64,000 nucleotides of DNA from contig NZ_KB849543.1 in the NCBI RefSeq assembly GCF_000368565.1, positions 502,065 through 566,064 of the forward strand, in the 5' to 3' direction. The first letter of the stretch is position 1, and every line of letters starts with the position of its first letter. This DNA comes from Acinetobacter gerneri DSM 14967 = CIP 107464 = MTCC 9824 (GTDB lineage: Bacteria > Pseudomonadota > Gammaproteobacteria > Pseudomonadales > Moraxellaceae). Of the stretch, positions 18,169-28,021 are shown piece by piece. Below the pieces are notes generated by a model that saw only the letters and a list, made by a program, of their open reading frames with translations, did no database searches and was not told the origin of the DNA. The translations under genes were made by a program, and so were the position numbers.

Positions 18169-18240
18169 TTAAATTTTCGATCGTGATTTTCTACTGATTT
18201 TACTGTGACAATTAAATTTTGATTTTCATCAAAACGGCAT

Positions 18241-18271
18241 AAAAAAACCGCCATAAATGACGGTTTTTTTT
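18241..18271. terminator. Bidirectional terminator between GGDEF gene and argG
   Basis: A7-CCG / CGG-T8 hairpin with inner CAT/ATG pairing. A- and T-runs on both sides allow it to stop both convergent genes. Confidence 0.85.
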
Positions 18272-18284
18272 ATTGAATCATCAA

Positions 18285-19643
<1,359 letters not shown>

Positions 19644-19695
19644 TTATGAACATCGGCACACGCATGGGTGGCCTTATAGAATCTTTAAACCGCAT

Positions 19696-19704
19696 ATTAT
19701 AGCA
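19696..19704 (-). promoter_or_regulatory. Extended -10 promoter of argG
   Basis: On the minus strand TGCTATAAT, a perfect TGnTATAAT element, 68 bp before the argG start. No clear -35 hexamer, as is common for extended -10 promoters. Confidence 0.6.
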
Positions 19705-19863
19705 CTTTTCGTTTAAGATGTTTTCGTTTGGAAAAGAGAAATCCGAAAATTTATGATTATTCACATTTTGTCAAAAATAAATAGGAATCTTTCTTAAAAA
19801 ATATTGATTCTTAAGTGTATATTTTTTAAATTAAAGTCAATTAAAACGATTAAAGATAAAAAA

Positions 19864-20217
19864 ATGATGACTTTTCAGCCCAAAAATCGTTTACTTTACT
19901 TCATTCACTCTCTATTTTTATTGATTTATATTTTCTTTTTTTTAATCGCTGTTATATGTCTAAATTTAACACTATTTGACCGATCAGATCCTTCATTTGG
20001 CCTTAATAAAATTCTAGTGTTAATGATTGGAACAGGGTTACTTTCTTATTTGCATTATTTGGCTTCTATAGAAGTTTTAAAAGGTTCAGTAAAAGGTCGA
20101 AGACTATCAATGTTGTTGGGTTGGTTTATTACGATTGTTGGTTTTCCAATTTTTACAATTATTGGAATAATTATTTTATTAAATAGCAGAAAGAAAAAAT
20201 TTCAAACAGAAGAATAG
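19864..20217 (+). CDS. Small membrane protein A, C-terminus altered by MITE insertion
   Basis: 117 aa from the ATG at 19864 (an earlier TTG at 19804 is unlikely). Four hydrophobic segments are predicted. The region SIEVLKGSVKGRRLSMLLGW...GFPIFTIIG resembles the proteins at 20588 and 22858, so the three form one family, to which I can give no name. Its stop codon TAG is made of the TA target duplication plus the first G of a MITE. Removing the element would extend the protein by YLSDQKNI to a natural stop. It was probably followed closely by gene B in one transcript before the insertion. Confidence 0.65.
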   Translation: MMTFQPKNRLLYFIHSLFLLIYIFFFLIAVICLNLTLFDRSDPSFGLNKILVLMIGTGLLSYLHYLASIEVLKGSVKGRRLSMLLGWFITIVGFPIFTIIGIIILLNSRKKKFQTEE

Positions 20218-20540
20218 GGTCTGTTGACATTTCAAATTGGTTGCGACGTGAGGAGTATACTCCGCAAGGTTTTTTAGATGATATTAGGCGTAGATTCAGA
20301 AATTTAGTGATCTAAATGATCAAGCTACAACGTAATAGCATCAAAAAACACTCTCGTCCTTTCGCTTCGCCTTGCGCTGTGAACAAAGCAGTGCTTTGTT
20401 CTTGCTCAGGTTGTGGCTAAAATTATCTCAGGCTGCATTACGAAACTTGAAAATGGTCTCGCCATTCTCTGCATTGCGTGCCTTGCCTGCTCACTTTTAG
20501 CCGACAACGCAATTCACTTATGAAATGTCAACAGACCCTA
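20215..20540. mobile_element. 322-bp MITE with 18-bp perfect terminal inverted repeats and TA target duplication
   Basis: The element runs 20217-20538 and is bounded by TA on both sides. Left end GGGTCTGTTGACATTTCA and right end TGAAATGTCAACAGACCC are perfect inverses. No transposase is encoded. Inside are a 12-bp palindrome GGAGTATACTCC (20252-20263) and GAACAAAGCA-N-TGCTTTGTTC (20381-20401). TA duplication fits IS630/Tc1 or the TA-using part of the IS5 family as the source of transposase; I cannot name the parent element. Confidence 0.85.
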
Positions 20541-20587
20541 TTTATCGGATCAAAAAAATATCTAAAAATTCGAATAAAAGGAAAATA

Positions 20588-20911
20588 ATGAAATTAAATA
20601 ATACACTTGCAGGTTTTCACCTCGGTATTGGTCTTTTTTATTTATGCGCTTTAATCTTTGTCACTTTGTTTACTTTCTTAGAAAAGAGTTGGAGAACAGA
20701 TATTGTCTCTGTCGTTTTCTATATTATTTTTATTGTAATCATCGCTTTACATTTTAAAGCCTATGTTGAAGTCAAAAAAGGAAGTAACTTGGGAAGAATT
20801 TTGACGAGGATCTTGGGTACAATTCTTCTATTTGGATTTCCTATCGGTACTTTGCTCGGATGGTTAATTTTATCTTATGCAAATGAAGACAGTTGGCAAA
20901 CTAAAATTTGA
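20588..20911 (+). CDS. Small membrane protein B, paralog of A and C
   Basis: 107-aa protein with four hydrophobic segments and the shared core AYVEVKKGSNLGRILTRILG followed by FGFPIGTLLGWLIL. The start is the ATG at 20588 with AAGGA six bases upstream. An in-frame ATG at 20525 inside the right MITE end would add 21 residues (MSTDPIYRIKK...) but has no ribosome site and aligns with nothing in A or C. Its native upstream DNA has been separated from it by the MITE. Function unknown; the family may be a small inner-membrane stress or transport accessory, which is speculation. Confidence 0.65.
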   Translation: MKLNNTLAGFHLGIGLFYLCALIFVTLFTFLEKSWRTDIVSVVFYIIFIVIIALHFKAYVEVKKGSNLGRILTRILGTILLFGFPIGTLLGWLILSYANEDSWQTKI

Positions 20912-20923
20912 TTCAAAAAGTGA

Positions 20924-21787
20924 TTATGAATCATTTTCCAGAACATCATTTAGCTCAATAAAATGCTTTTCTATCGGAGTAAAAGTATGCTCACTTCGCG
21001 CAATAAGATAATAATCAATCTGACGATATTGCGTAGGAATTTCAATAAAATAGTCGATATTGTGCCGTGCAACCAAAGACTTTGTGGCTAAGGTTATGCC
21101 AAGCCCTAATTGTGAAAACTGGATTAGGCTTTCTATATCACCGATATGAACAAAATTGCCTTGCGGTAAGTCGAAATCCTCATAGATTTTATTGAGTGTA
21201 ACTGAATAACAGCAATGATCTGATAAAGATAAAATATTTTGATGGCTCAAGGCTTCTTCGATAGTTTTTGGACCATCTTGCTGTTTGCATAGCAGAACCA
21301 GTTCATCCTGACCTTTGCCGATATATTGCAGGTTTTTATGATGCGCACTGCCATAAACATAGCCCAAATCTATATTGCCACTAAGCACTTCTTGTTCGAT
21401 AAAATCAGTGGTGCCTGTTTTTAATGTAATCGATAAATTTGAATAATATTCATATAATTTATTGAGTGAAGTTGAAAATTGAGTTGCACCTAAACTGGTA
21501 TTGGTTCCAAATTTAAGCTTTTTATCCTGTTGATGAATTTGATTTTCGGTCTCTTCCCAAATCAAAAAAATCTTTTTATATTGTTGATAGAGATCAAGCC
21601 CAGCATCTGTAAGATCAACACCTTTAGGCTTTCTGATAAACATCTGACGTTTATAGTGGTTTTCTATTTTTTTTATTTTTGCCGTCATATTGGATTGTAA
21701 AATATTTAATTTATGCGCAGCCCCAGAAATACTTTTGATTTCTGCCACGGTAATAAAAGATTTTATATCGCTGATATCAATGTTCAT
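20924..21787 (-). CDS. LysR-family transcriptional regulator
   Basis: 287 aa from ATG 21787 (an upstream in-frame ATG at 21850 adds only non-family sequence). The N-terminal winged helix-turn-helix covers about residues 1-60: DISDIKSFITVAEIKSISGA then AHKLNILQSNMTAKIKKIE. The rest is the type 2 periplasmic-binding-like effector domain. It is divergent from the EamA transporter at 21907 with 119 bp between, so it most likely controls that exporter; three ATCAAAA repeats lie in the gap. The inducer is unknown. Confidence 0.88.
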   Translation of the reverse strand: MNIDISDIKSFITVAEIKSISGAAHKLNILQSNMTAKIKKIENHYKRQMFIRKPKGVDLTDAGLDLYQQYKKIFLIWEETENQIHQQDKKLKFGTNTSLGATQFSTSLNKLYEYYSNLSITLKTGTTDFIEQEVLSGNIDLGYVYGSAHHKNLQYIGKGQDELVLLCKQQDGPKTIEEALSHQNILSLSDHCCYSVTLNKIYEDFDLPQGNFVHIGDIESLIQFSQLGLGITLATKSLVARHNIDYFIEIPTQYRQIDYYLIARSEHTFTPIEKHFIELNDVLENDS

Positions 21788-21814
21788 GACTGACCTAAAA
21801 ATTTGAAAAAAGAC

Positions 21815-21867
21815 ATCAAAAAATATGATGGATATATCAAAACATAACATTATTCATGATATCAAAA
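21815..21867. promoter_or_regulatory. Three ATCAAAA direct repeats in the LysR-EamA intergenic region
   Basis: ATCAAAA occurs at 21815, 21836 and 21861, spaced 21 and 25 bp, that is close to two helical turns. LysR proteins bind as tetramers over about 50-60 bp in such divergent gaps. Assignment to this LysR is an inference. Confidence 0.4.
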
Positions 21868-21906
21868 TTTTTTTAAACTTGCTTTAAATCCTAACGAGAT
21901 ATTGAA

Positions 21907-22815
21907 ATGGACATAAAAATCGTTGGTGGTATCACGCTGTTATGCCTGATCTGGGGCTATCTATGGGTAATCATCAAACTGAGTCTGCAAACCTTTCCAC
22001 CATTTTTATTCTCATCATTGCGTCTGTTGTTTGGTGCACTGGCGTTATTACTTTTGCAAGCCTTGTTAAGAAAGTCGATTTTGCCGAAACATGGTGAGTG
22101 GGGCAAATTGACGATTGCAAGTTTATTGCTATGTATCGGTTTTTATGGCGGATCAACATTTGGTATGCAATATGTCGGTTCGGGTATTTCTGCGGTGTTG
22201 GTCTATACCATGCCGATCATGATTGGCATATTGGCGCATTATTTCCTCAATGAAAAGTTAACTTTCAACAAAACCATTGGATTATTGATGGGAACAATTG
22301 GCTTAGTTTTCATCCTTTGGCCAGAACTCAAACAATTTAAATTCAACCAAACTTTATTTGGTGAATTGCTGTTAATCATCGCTGCATTGTCATGGGCAGG
22401 TTCAACGGTCTATATCAAAAAATATTTGGCTAGCTATGACAAAATCAAGTTAACGCTTTGGCAGATGCTGATCGGTGGTGTGATTTTATTTGTTGTTGCA
22501 CTTGTGACAGAGCCAGTTACACAGGTACATTGGAATACACCGATCAATATTTTTTATGTGTTCTATAGTGCAGTACTCGGTACAGGTGTCGCCTTTGCTG
22601 TATGGAATTGGATCATTAGTAAAATTGATGCATCGGTTGCATCTATATCAATTATGAGTGTACCTTTACTGGGTTTACTTTTTGGACATTTACAACTTGG
22701 CGAAGCTTTACATCAAAATATTTTGTTTGGCGCAATATTTATATGTATAGGTATCCTGTTTAGTTCAATGAAAGTGAACATGAAAATTGGTGTAAAATCT
22801 AGAAAGTCGATCTAA
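21907..22815 (+). CDS. EamA/DMT-family transporter
   Basis: 302-aa inner-membrane protein with about ten membrane helices formed by two EamA repeats (about residues 5-135 and 150-290). Family marks include LCLIWGYLWVIIKLSL in helix 1, LVYTMPIMIGILAHYFLNEK after helix 4, and SVPLLGLLFGHLQLGEAL in the second repeat. DMT proteins of this kind usually export amino acids or other metabolites. It diverges from a LysR regulator, its probable controller, and is followed by small membrane protein C 42 bp downstream. Confidence 0.88.
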   Translation: MDIKIVGGITLLCLIWGYLWVIIKLSLQTFPPFLFSSLRLLFGALALLLLQALLRKSILPKHGEWGKLTIASLLLCIGFYGGSTFGMQYVGSGISAVLVYTMPIMIGILAHYFLNEKLTFNKTIGLLMGTIGLVFILWPELKQFKFNQTLFGELLLIIAALSWAGSTVYIKKYLASYDKIKLTLWQMLIGGVILFVVALVTEPVTQVHWNTPINIFYVFYSAVLGTGVAFAVWNWIISKIDASVASISIMSVPLLGLLFGHLQLGEALHQNILFGAIFICIGILFSSMKVNMKIGVKSRKSI

Positions 22816-22857
22816 ACGTCGAATAGCCAGAAATCAGTAATATTGGAAGTGATAATC

Positions 22858-23184
22858 ATGCCGTTAAATAAGCCCTTAACTTATATTCATCGCTTTTTTA
22901 TCGCATTTTATTTGCTTTTATTGCTTGCAATGTTACTGACCTATGCATTGGGTTATTTGCAAAAATTTTCGACAACGACGATTGCTTTGATGAGTGTGAT
23001 TTATGCGGGGCTGTCTTTTTTACATTTTAAAACTTCGGCCGATGTTGCAAAAGGAACCAATAAAGGTCGTGCCTTGTCCGTTATTTTGAGCTGTATTACA
23101 TTGTTGCTTTTCCCGATTGGGACGCTCATTGGGGCAGGGATGTTATTTTTGTTGAGTCCAAAATGTTGGCAAGAAAGTCGATAA
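22858..23184 (+). CDS. Small membrane protein C, paralog of A and B
   Basis: 108 aa from ATG 22858, with GGAAGTG at a good distance; an in-frame TTG at 22843 overlaps that ribosome site. Four hydrophobic segments. The shared core reads LHFKTSADVAKGTNKGRALS and LLLFPIGTLIGAGML, matching A and B at most core positions. It probably shares a transcript with the EamA gene. Unknown function. Confidence 0.7.
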   Translation: MPLNKPLTYIHRFFIAFYLLLLLAMLLTYALGYLQKFSTTTIALMSVIYAGLSFLHFKTSADVAKGTNKGRALSVILSCITLLLFPIGTLIGAGMLFLLSPKCWQESR

Positions 23185-23258
23185 TTTATTTATTTTTATT
23201 TCTCATTATTTAAAATATCAGCAAATCCTAACAATCATAAACTGGAGCAAATCAAAAC

Positions 23259-23768
23259 ATGCTCATTGTATTTGCGGGAAGACCTGGGGTAGGCAAAACC
23301 ACACTTGCCAAATATCTCGCAGTCAAATTGCAGACTGTTTATTTAAGAGTAGATACGATTGAGCAAGCCCTCATTGATTCTGGAGATATCGCCAAAGAGA
23401 ATATGGGCGGGGCAGGTTATTTTGTTGCTTATGCGATTGCCAAAGAAAATTTAAAAATGCGTCAAACAGTTATAGCGGACAGTGTTAACCCGATAACACT
23501 CACTCGAACAGCTTGGGATCAAGTCGCAAAAGTCAGCAAAGTACCGATATTTAATATCGAAGTGATCTGTTCTGATCAAGCTGAACATCGAAACCGTGTA
23601 GAAACTCGACAAGTAGATATTGAAAATTTACAGCTTCCGTCATGGCAAAGCGTGTTGGATCGTGAGTATGAGCACTTCAATGATGTCGATTTGCAAATAG
23701 ATACAGCGCACTATACGGTTGAACAAGCAGTCGACTTGATCATGAGCTCTATTTCAAAAATTAAATAA
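23259..23768 (+). CDS. Small P-loop kinase-like ATPase (AAA_33 type)
   Basis: 169-aa cytoplasmic P-loop protein. Walker A GRPGVGKTT is at residues 7-15. A DT pair follows in YLRVDTIEQAL, as in small-molecule and adenylylsulfate-type kinases, and VIADSVNP is the likely Walker B strand. ETRQVDIE with preceding HRNRV forms the arginine-rich lid. Relatives are often annotated as ATP-binding or shikimate/gluconate-like kinases; the substrate cannot be predicted. It lies 74 bp after small membrane protein C and could be in the same unit. Confidence 0.75.
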   Translation: MLIVFAGRPGVGKTTLAKYLAVKLQTVYLRVDTIEQALIDSGDIAKENMGGAGYFVAYAIAKENLKMRQTVIADSVNPITLTRTAWDQVAKVSKVPIFNIEVICSDQAEHRNRVETRQVDIENLQLPSWQSVLDREYEHFNDVDLQIDTAHYTVEQAVDLIMSSISKIK

Positions 23769-23956
23769 TTTAGTATAAATTTCATGTTTAACAATCAAGC
23801 AAAAGCATGTTTTATGACGACTTAGACTAAAGTATAAAGTCGTTTTTAATCTTCATTTTCAAATTTTCATAACTATCTTAAAAATAAATAAATTCATCCA
23901 ATTAAATATATTCGTATGAAAAATAAACTATGACTAATTTCACAATTTATTTATTA

Positions 23957-23973
23957 TATTGGTCATACCAATA
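23957..23973. promoter_or_regulatory. Putative LldR operator 1
   Basis: TATTGGT-N3-ACCAATA, a perfect 7-3-7 palindrome. This matches the TTGGT-N3-ACCAA type bound by FadR-subfamily GntR regulators such as LldR and PdhR. lldR is the second gene of the operon downstream. Confidence 0.7.
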
Positions 23974-24061
23974 ATTGTTTAGATCAGACCAATATTGCCT
24001 TTTTTCTCAACTATTATTAACATTGCGAGGTTATTTATAGATCTAAGCTTTGTTTTAGTGT

Positions 24062-24080
24062 AAATTGGTAATACCAATTT
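24062..24080. promoter_or_regulatory. Putative LldR operator 2
   Basis: AAATTGGT-N3-ACCAATTT, a perfect 8-3-8 palindrome, 57 bp before the lldP start. Its position makes it the likelier repression site. Confidence 0.75.
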
Positions 24081-24137
24081 AGGTAATTCAAATTTATAGA
24101 CATACCAATTCTAAGTTCTAGCAAGCATTTCAAGGAG

Positions 24138-25808
24138 ATGACAATGCTTCAACATTGGCAACAAATTTATGATCCGATGGGCAATATTTGGGTTTCCAGT
24201 ATTGTCGCGCTGATCCCGATTATCTTTTTCTTTTTAGCCCTTGCTGTATTTCGCATGAAGGGAAGTATTGCGGGAACAATCACGGTTATTTTAGCGTTAT
24301 TGGTTTCACTTTTTGCTTATCAAATGCCTGCAGGTATGGCATTTGCTTCTGCAATTTATGGTTTCTTTTATGGTTTATGGCCGATCTCTTGGATCATTAT
24401 TGGGGCGGTATTCTTATATAAAGTTTCTGTAAAAACAGGCCAATTTAACATTATTCGTTCTTCTATTTTATCTTTGACAGAAGATCAACGTTTGCAAATG
24501 TTATTGGTCGGTTTTGCCTTCGGTACTTTCCTTGAAGGTGCGGCTGGATTTGGTGCGCCAGTGGCGATCACTGCAGCACTTTTGGTGGGCTTGGGCTTTA
24601 AACCGCTGTATGCAGCAGGGCTTTGTTTGATTGTAAATACTGCACCTGTAGCTTTTGGTGCGATGGGGATTCCAATCATTGTGGCAGGTCAGGTTTCTGG
24701 TGTGGATACACACGAAATCAGTCAGATGGTTGGTCGTCAGTTACCATTTATGGTGCCAATCGTATTGTTCTGGATCATGGCGATTATGGACGGTTGGCGT
24801 GGTATCAAAGAAACTTGGCCAGCGGTAATTGTGGCTGGTGGTTCTTTTGCGCTCGCTCAATATTTGACTTCCAATTTCGTTGGTCCTGAATTGCCAGATA
24901 TTACGGCTGCGATTGCATCATTGATCAGTTTGACTATTTTGCTTAAATTTTGGCAACCGAAACATATTTTCCGTTTCAACCAAGAAGATGCAAATGTTGA
25001 TGCAGATCTTGAAGCTGAAAAACAGAAGAAATATAGCGCAGCTCAAATTGTAAAAGCGTGGTCTCCATTTGCAATTTTAACGGCAATGGTGACGATTTGG
25101 AGTATCAAACCGTTTAAAGATTTGTTTGCTAAAGGCGGTGCTTTACAAGATTGGATCATTTCAATCAAGGTGCCTTTTTTACATCAACTTGTGCAAAAAC
25201 TTCCGCCTGTTGTACCTGAAGCGAAAGATTATGATGCAATCTTTAAGTTTGACTGGTTCTCAGCAACGGGTACGGCCATCATTATTGCTGCGATCATTTC
25301 GATCATTTTCTTAAAAATGAAAGCAAGTGATGCTGTGAAAACTTTTGCTGAAACTGTGAATGAATTGAAAACACCAATTTACTCGATTGGTATGGTTTTA
25401 GCGTTTGCATTTATCGCGAACTATTCTGGTATGTCTGCAACTTTGGCTTTGGCACTTGCGCATACAGGTCAGGCATTTACATTCTTCTCACCATTCTTAG
25501 GTTGGATTGGAGTGTTCTTGACAGGTTCAGATACTTCTGCAAATGCGTTGTTCTCAGCATTGCAAGCAACTACAGCTCAGCAAATCGGTGTTCCTGAAGT
25601 ATTACTTGTGGCTGCAAATACCAGTGGTGGTGTGACTGGGAAAATGATTTCTCCTCAGTCTATTGCGATTGCTTGTGCGGCTGTGGGCTTGGTGGGTAAA
25701 GAGTCTGATCTATTCCGCTTTACCGTAAAGCATAGTATTACCTTTACAGTGATGATCGGTATAATCATTACCTTACAAGCTTATGTGTTCCCATGGATGA
25801 TTCCATAA
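24138..25808 (+). CDS. lldP: L-lactate permease
   Basis: 556-aa inner-membrane lactate:proton symporter with about 13-14 helices (E. coli LldP 551). Family segments include [20 protein letters not shown] near residues 132-151, [16 protein letters not shown], and the C-terminal [13 protein letters not shown] and [20 protein letters not shown]. The start is ATG 24138 behind AAGGAG; ATG 24144 is possible. First gene of lldP-lldR-lldD, separated from lldR by 21 bp. Repression by LldR through the two upstream operators is inferred. Confidence 0.95.
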   Translation: MTMLQHWQQIYDPMGNIWVSSIVALIPIIFFFLALAVFRMKGSIAGTITVILALLVSLFAYQMPAGMAFASAIYGFFYGLWPISWIIIGAVFLYKVSVKTGQFNIIRSSILSLTEDQRLQMLLVGFAFGTFLEGAAGFGAPVAITAALLVGLGFKPLYAAGLCLIVNTAPVAFGAMGIPIIVAGQVSGVDTHEISQMVGRQLPFMVPIVLFWIMAIMDGWRGIKETWPAVIVAGGSFALAQYLTSNFVGPELPDITAAIASLISLTILLKFWQPKHIFRFNQEDANVDADLEAEKQKKYSAAQIVKAWSPFAILTAMVTIWSIKPFKDLFAKGGALQDWIISIKVPFLHQLVQKLPPVVPEAKDYDAIFKFDWFSATGTAIIIAAIISIIFLKMKASDAVKTFAETVNELKTPIYSIGMVLAFAFIANYSGMSATLALALAHTGQAFTFFSPFLGWIGVFLTGSDTSANALFSALQATTAQQIGVPEVLLVAANTSGGVTGKMISPQSIAIACAAVGLVGKESDLFRFTVKHSITFTVMIGIIITLQAYVFPWMIP

Positions 25809-25829
25809 CACCAATTTAAGGAATGCCGA

Positions 25830-26573
25830 ATGAAAGTCTCCGATCAGGTTGTGAAAAACTTACGCATGTTGATTGAACAAAATAATATGCAAGTCGGAGA
25901 TCGTTTACCCGCTGAACGGAAATTGTGTGAACAACTCGGTGTCTCTCGCTCCACTTTACGTGAAGCTTTGCAACAGTTGATCAGTTTGGGCATGCTGGTC
26001 AGTAAAGTTGGAGCGGGAACTTATTTGCAGCAGTTGCCAAATAGTTGGTCGCAGTTGCAGATTGTGCAACCCCTGAGTGATTTGATCGATGAAGATCCAT
26101 CTTATCGCTTTGATGTACAAGAAGCACGTATGGTGCTTGAAGGGGGGACGGCATGGTACGCGGCACAGCGTGCAACCGAGGACGATATTTTAAAAATTCG
26201 TGAATATTATGATCAAATTGCCCATTTTCAATCAATAGGCGATGCAGATCGAGCATCAATGGCTGATGCTTATTTTCATCTGGCGATTGCCGAAGCTTCG
26301 CATAATTTGGTTTTGATCCAAGTGATGCGCGGTTTCTTTGATTTGCTCCAATACAATGTGGTGTTGGGGCGTCGTAAAGTCTATTCAGAATCACATCGTT
26401 TTGATCAATTACATGACCAACATTTTAAAGTTATGGATGCGATTGAGCGTAAAGATCCAGAAGCTGCACGTGATGCAGTCTGTGGACATATAGAGTTTGT
26501 CATTCAACAAGTGCGTTCGATCGATGAGGAAGAAGCTCGTCGTCAACGTGCAAGTCGATTAAACAGGATTTAG
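25830..26573 (+). CDS. lldR: GntR-family lactate regulator LldR
   Basis: 247-aa repressor of the FadR subfamily. The N-terminal winged helix has [20 protein letters not shown] (about residues 30-49). The C-terminal all-helical FCD domain (about 85-220) has conserved metal/ligand residues such as [23 protein letters not shown] and CGHIEFV. By analogy with E. coli LldR, L-lactate binding would relieve repression of the operon in which it lies. The gene ends 2 bp before lldD, so the two are coupled. Confidence 0.93.
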   Translation: MKVSDQVVKNLRMLIEQNNMQVGDRLPAERKLCEQLGVSRSTLREALQQLISLGMLVSKVGAGTYLQQLPNSWSQLQIVQPLSDLIDEDPSYRFDVQEARMVLEGGTAWYAAQRATEDDILKIREYYDQIAHFQSIGDADRASMADAYFHLAIAEASHNLVLIQVMRGFFDLLQYNVVLGRRKVYSESHRFDQLHDQHFKVMDAIERKDPEAARDAVCGHIEFVIQQVRSIDEEEARRQRASRLNRI

Positions 26574-26575
26574 GT

Positions 26576-27730
26576 ATGATTATTTCTTCTGCAAACGATT
26601 ATCGCGAAGCTGCTCGACGTCGTTTACCTCCGTTTTTATTCCATTATATTGATGGTGGCGCATACGCAGAATATACACTGAAGCGTAATGTAGAAGATTT
26701 ATCAAAAATTGCGCTTAGACAACGTGTACTCAATGATATGTCTGAGCTTTCGCTTGAAACCAAATTATTTGATGAAACATTATCCATGCCTGTTGCTTTG
26801 TCACCTGTTGGTTTGACAGGGATGTATGCACGTCGTGGAGAAGTTCAAGCTGCGGTAGCTGCGGATAAAAAAGGTATTCCATTTACACTTTCGACAGTAT
26901 CTGTTTGCCCAATCGAAGAAGTAACCCCTGCAATCAGTCGTCCGATGTGGTTTCAGTTATATGTACTTCGTGATCGTGGCTTTATGCGTAATGCCTTAGA
27001 ACGTGCGAAAGCTGCAGGTTGTTCAACACTTGTATTTACAGTGGATATGCCAGTTCCGGGTGCGCGTTACCGTGATGCTCACTCAGGTATGAGTGGTCCA
27101 AATGCTGCAATGCGCCGTTATATGCAATCATGCTTCCATCCGCACTGGGCTTGGAATGTTGGTTTGATGGGACGTCCGCATGATCTTGGAAATATCTCTA
27201 AATATCTAGGTAAACCGACAGGTCTTGAAGATTATATTGGCTGGCTCGGCAATAACTTTGATCCATCTATTTCTTGGAAAGATTTGGAATGGATCCGTGA
27301 GTTTTGGGATGGTCCAATGGTCATCAAAGGCATTTTAGATCCAGAAGATGCCAAAGATGCTGTACGTTTTGGTGCAGATGGTATCGTGGTTTCTAACCAT
27401 GGTGGTCGTCAGTTGGACGGTGTGTTGTCGACAACACGAGCACTTCCTCCGATTGCGGATGCTGTCAAAGGGGATATCAAATTACTTGTGGACTCAGGTA
27501 TTCGTAATGGTCTAGACGTGGTGCGTATGCTGGCAATGGGTGCAGATACTTGTATGCTTGGTCGTGCCTTTGTTTATGCTTTGGGTGCAGCGGGTGGAGC
27601 AGGTGTATCTAACTTACTTGATCTGATTGATAAAGAAATGCGTGTTGCGATGACTTTAACCGGTGCAAAAACGATTTCTGATATTACTGCAGATTGTTTG
27701 GTGAAACTTGAAAACGAGTTGGCTCAATAA
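26576..27730 (+). CDS. lldD: L-lactate dehydrogenase, FMN-dependent, membrane associated
   Basis: Oxidises L-lactate to pyruvate and passes electrons to the quinone pool at the inner membrane. 384 aa (E. coli LldD 396). It belongs to the FMN alpha-hydroxy-acid dehydrogenases: [17 protein letters not shown] at the start, [26 protein letters not shown], and the active-site [13 protein letters not shown] (catalytic His near residue 275) followed by [20 protein letters not shown]. Coupled to lldR by a 2-bp gap. Confidence 0.96.
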   Translation: MIISSANDYREAARRRLPPFLFHYIDGGAYAEYTLKRNVEDLSKIALRQRVLNDMSELSLETKLFDETLSMPVALSPVGLTGMYARRGEVQAAVAADKKGIPFTLSTVSVCPIEEVTPAISRPMWFQLYVLRDRGFMRNALERAKAAGCSTLVFTVDMPVPGARYRDAHSGMSGPNAAMRRYMQSCFHPHWAWNVGLMGRPHDLGNISKYLGKPTGLEDYIGWLGNNFDPSISWKDLEWIREFWDGPMVIKGILDPEDAKDAVRFGADGIVVSNHGGRQLDGVLSTTRALPPIADAVKGDIKLLVDSGIRNGLDVVRMLAMGADTCMLGRAFVYALGAAGGAGVSNLLDLIDKEMRVAMTLTGAKTISDITADCLVKLENELAQ

Positions 27731-27774
27731 TCACATCGTTTTTAAATGATAAGCTTCATTTGATACACGAAAAT

Positions 27775-27906
27775 GTCGTCCGCAACTGTCTGAGGCAGAC
27801 CTCAATATGAAAATAATGTTTCTGTGAATTATTTGATTAATGATGGAATATGGCGAGTTTTGCGGATGACAATGCCTTTGGTTACTTTGGGCTTATCCAA
27901 AGTAAC
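27775..27906. repeat. Complex inverted-repeat element between lldD and dld
   Basis: GTCGTCCGCAA (27775-27785) pairs with TTGCGGATGAC (27860-27870), one mismatch, enclosing about 74 bp. Directly after, GTTACTTTGG (27881-27890) pairs perfectly with CCAAAGTAAC (27897-27906). The local DNA looks like an intergenic repeat of the REP/BIME kind. It separates lldD from dld and may stabilise or end the lldPRD transcript. Confidence 0.55.
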
Positions 27907-28021
27907 AAATGAGCTCCGATAATGAGATGAGTAGAAAGTAAGACTCCGCTGTGTAAATCAATTTAATCTGAGAGTTTGAATTGATTATATTGGTACAGTA
28001 AAACAGATAAGGTCTAAGTTG

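Larger units (their letters stand above)
23769..24137 (+). promoter_or_regulatory. lld control region, 369 bp
   Basis: AT-rich gap upstream of lldP. It holds four ACCAAT-type elements: two full palindromes, listed separately, and half-sites at 23988-23994 and 24102-24110. No convincing -35/-10 pair could be fixed. The arrangement of two operators about 104 bp apart resembles the LldR/PdhR-type looped control of lactate genes in other bacteria. Confidence 0.6.

Noticed and set aside
20525..20587. N-terminal extension of small membrane protein B starting inside the MITE end
   Set aside because: No ribosome site, added residues are transposon end and former spacer; the paralogs start at the later Met.
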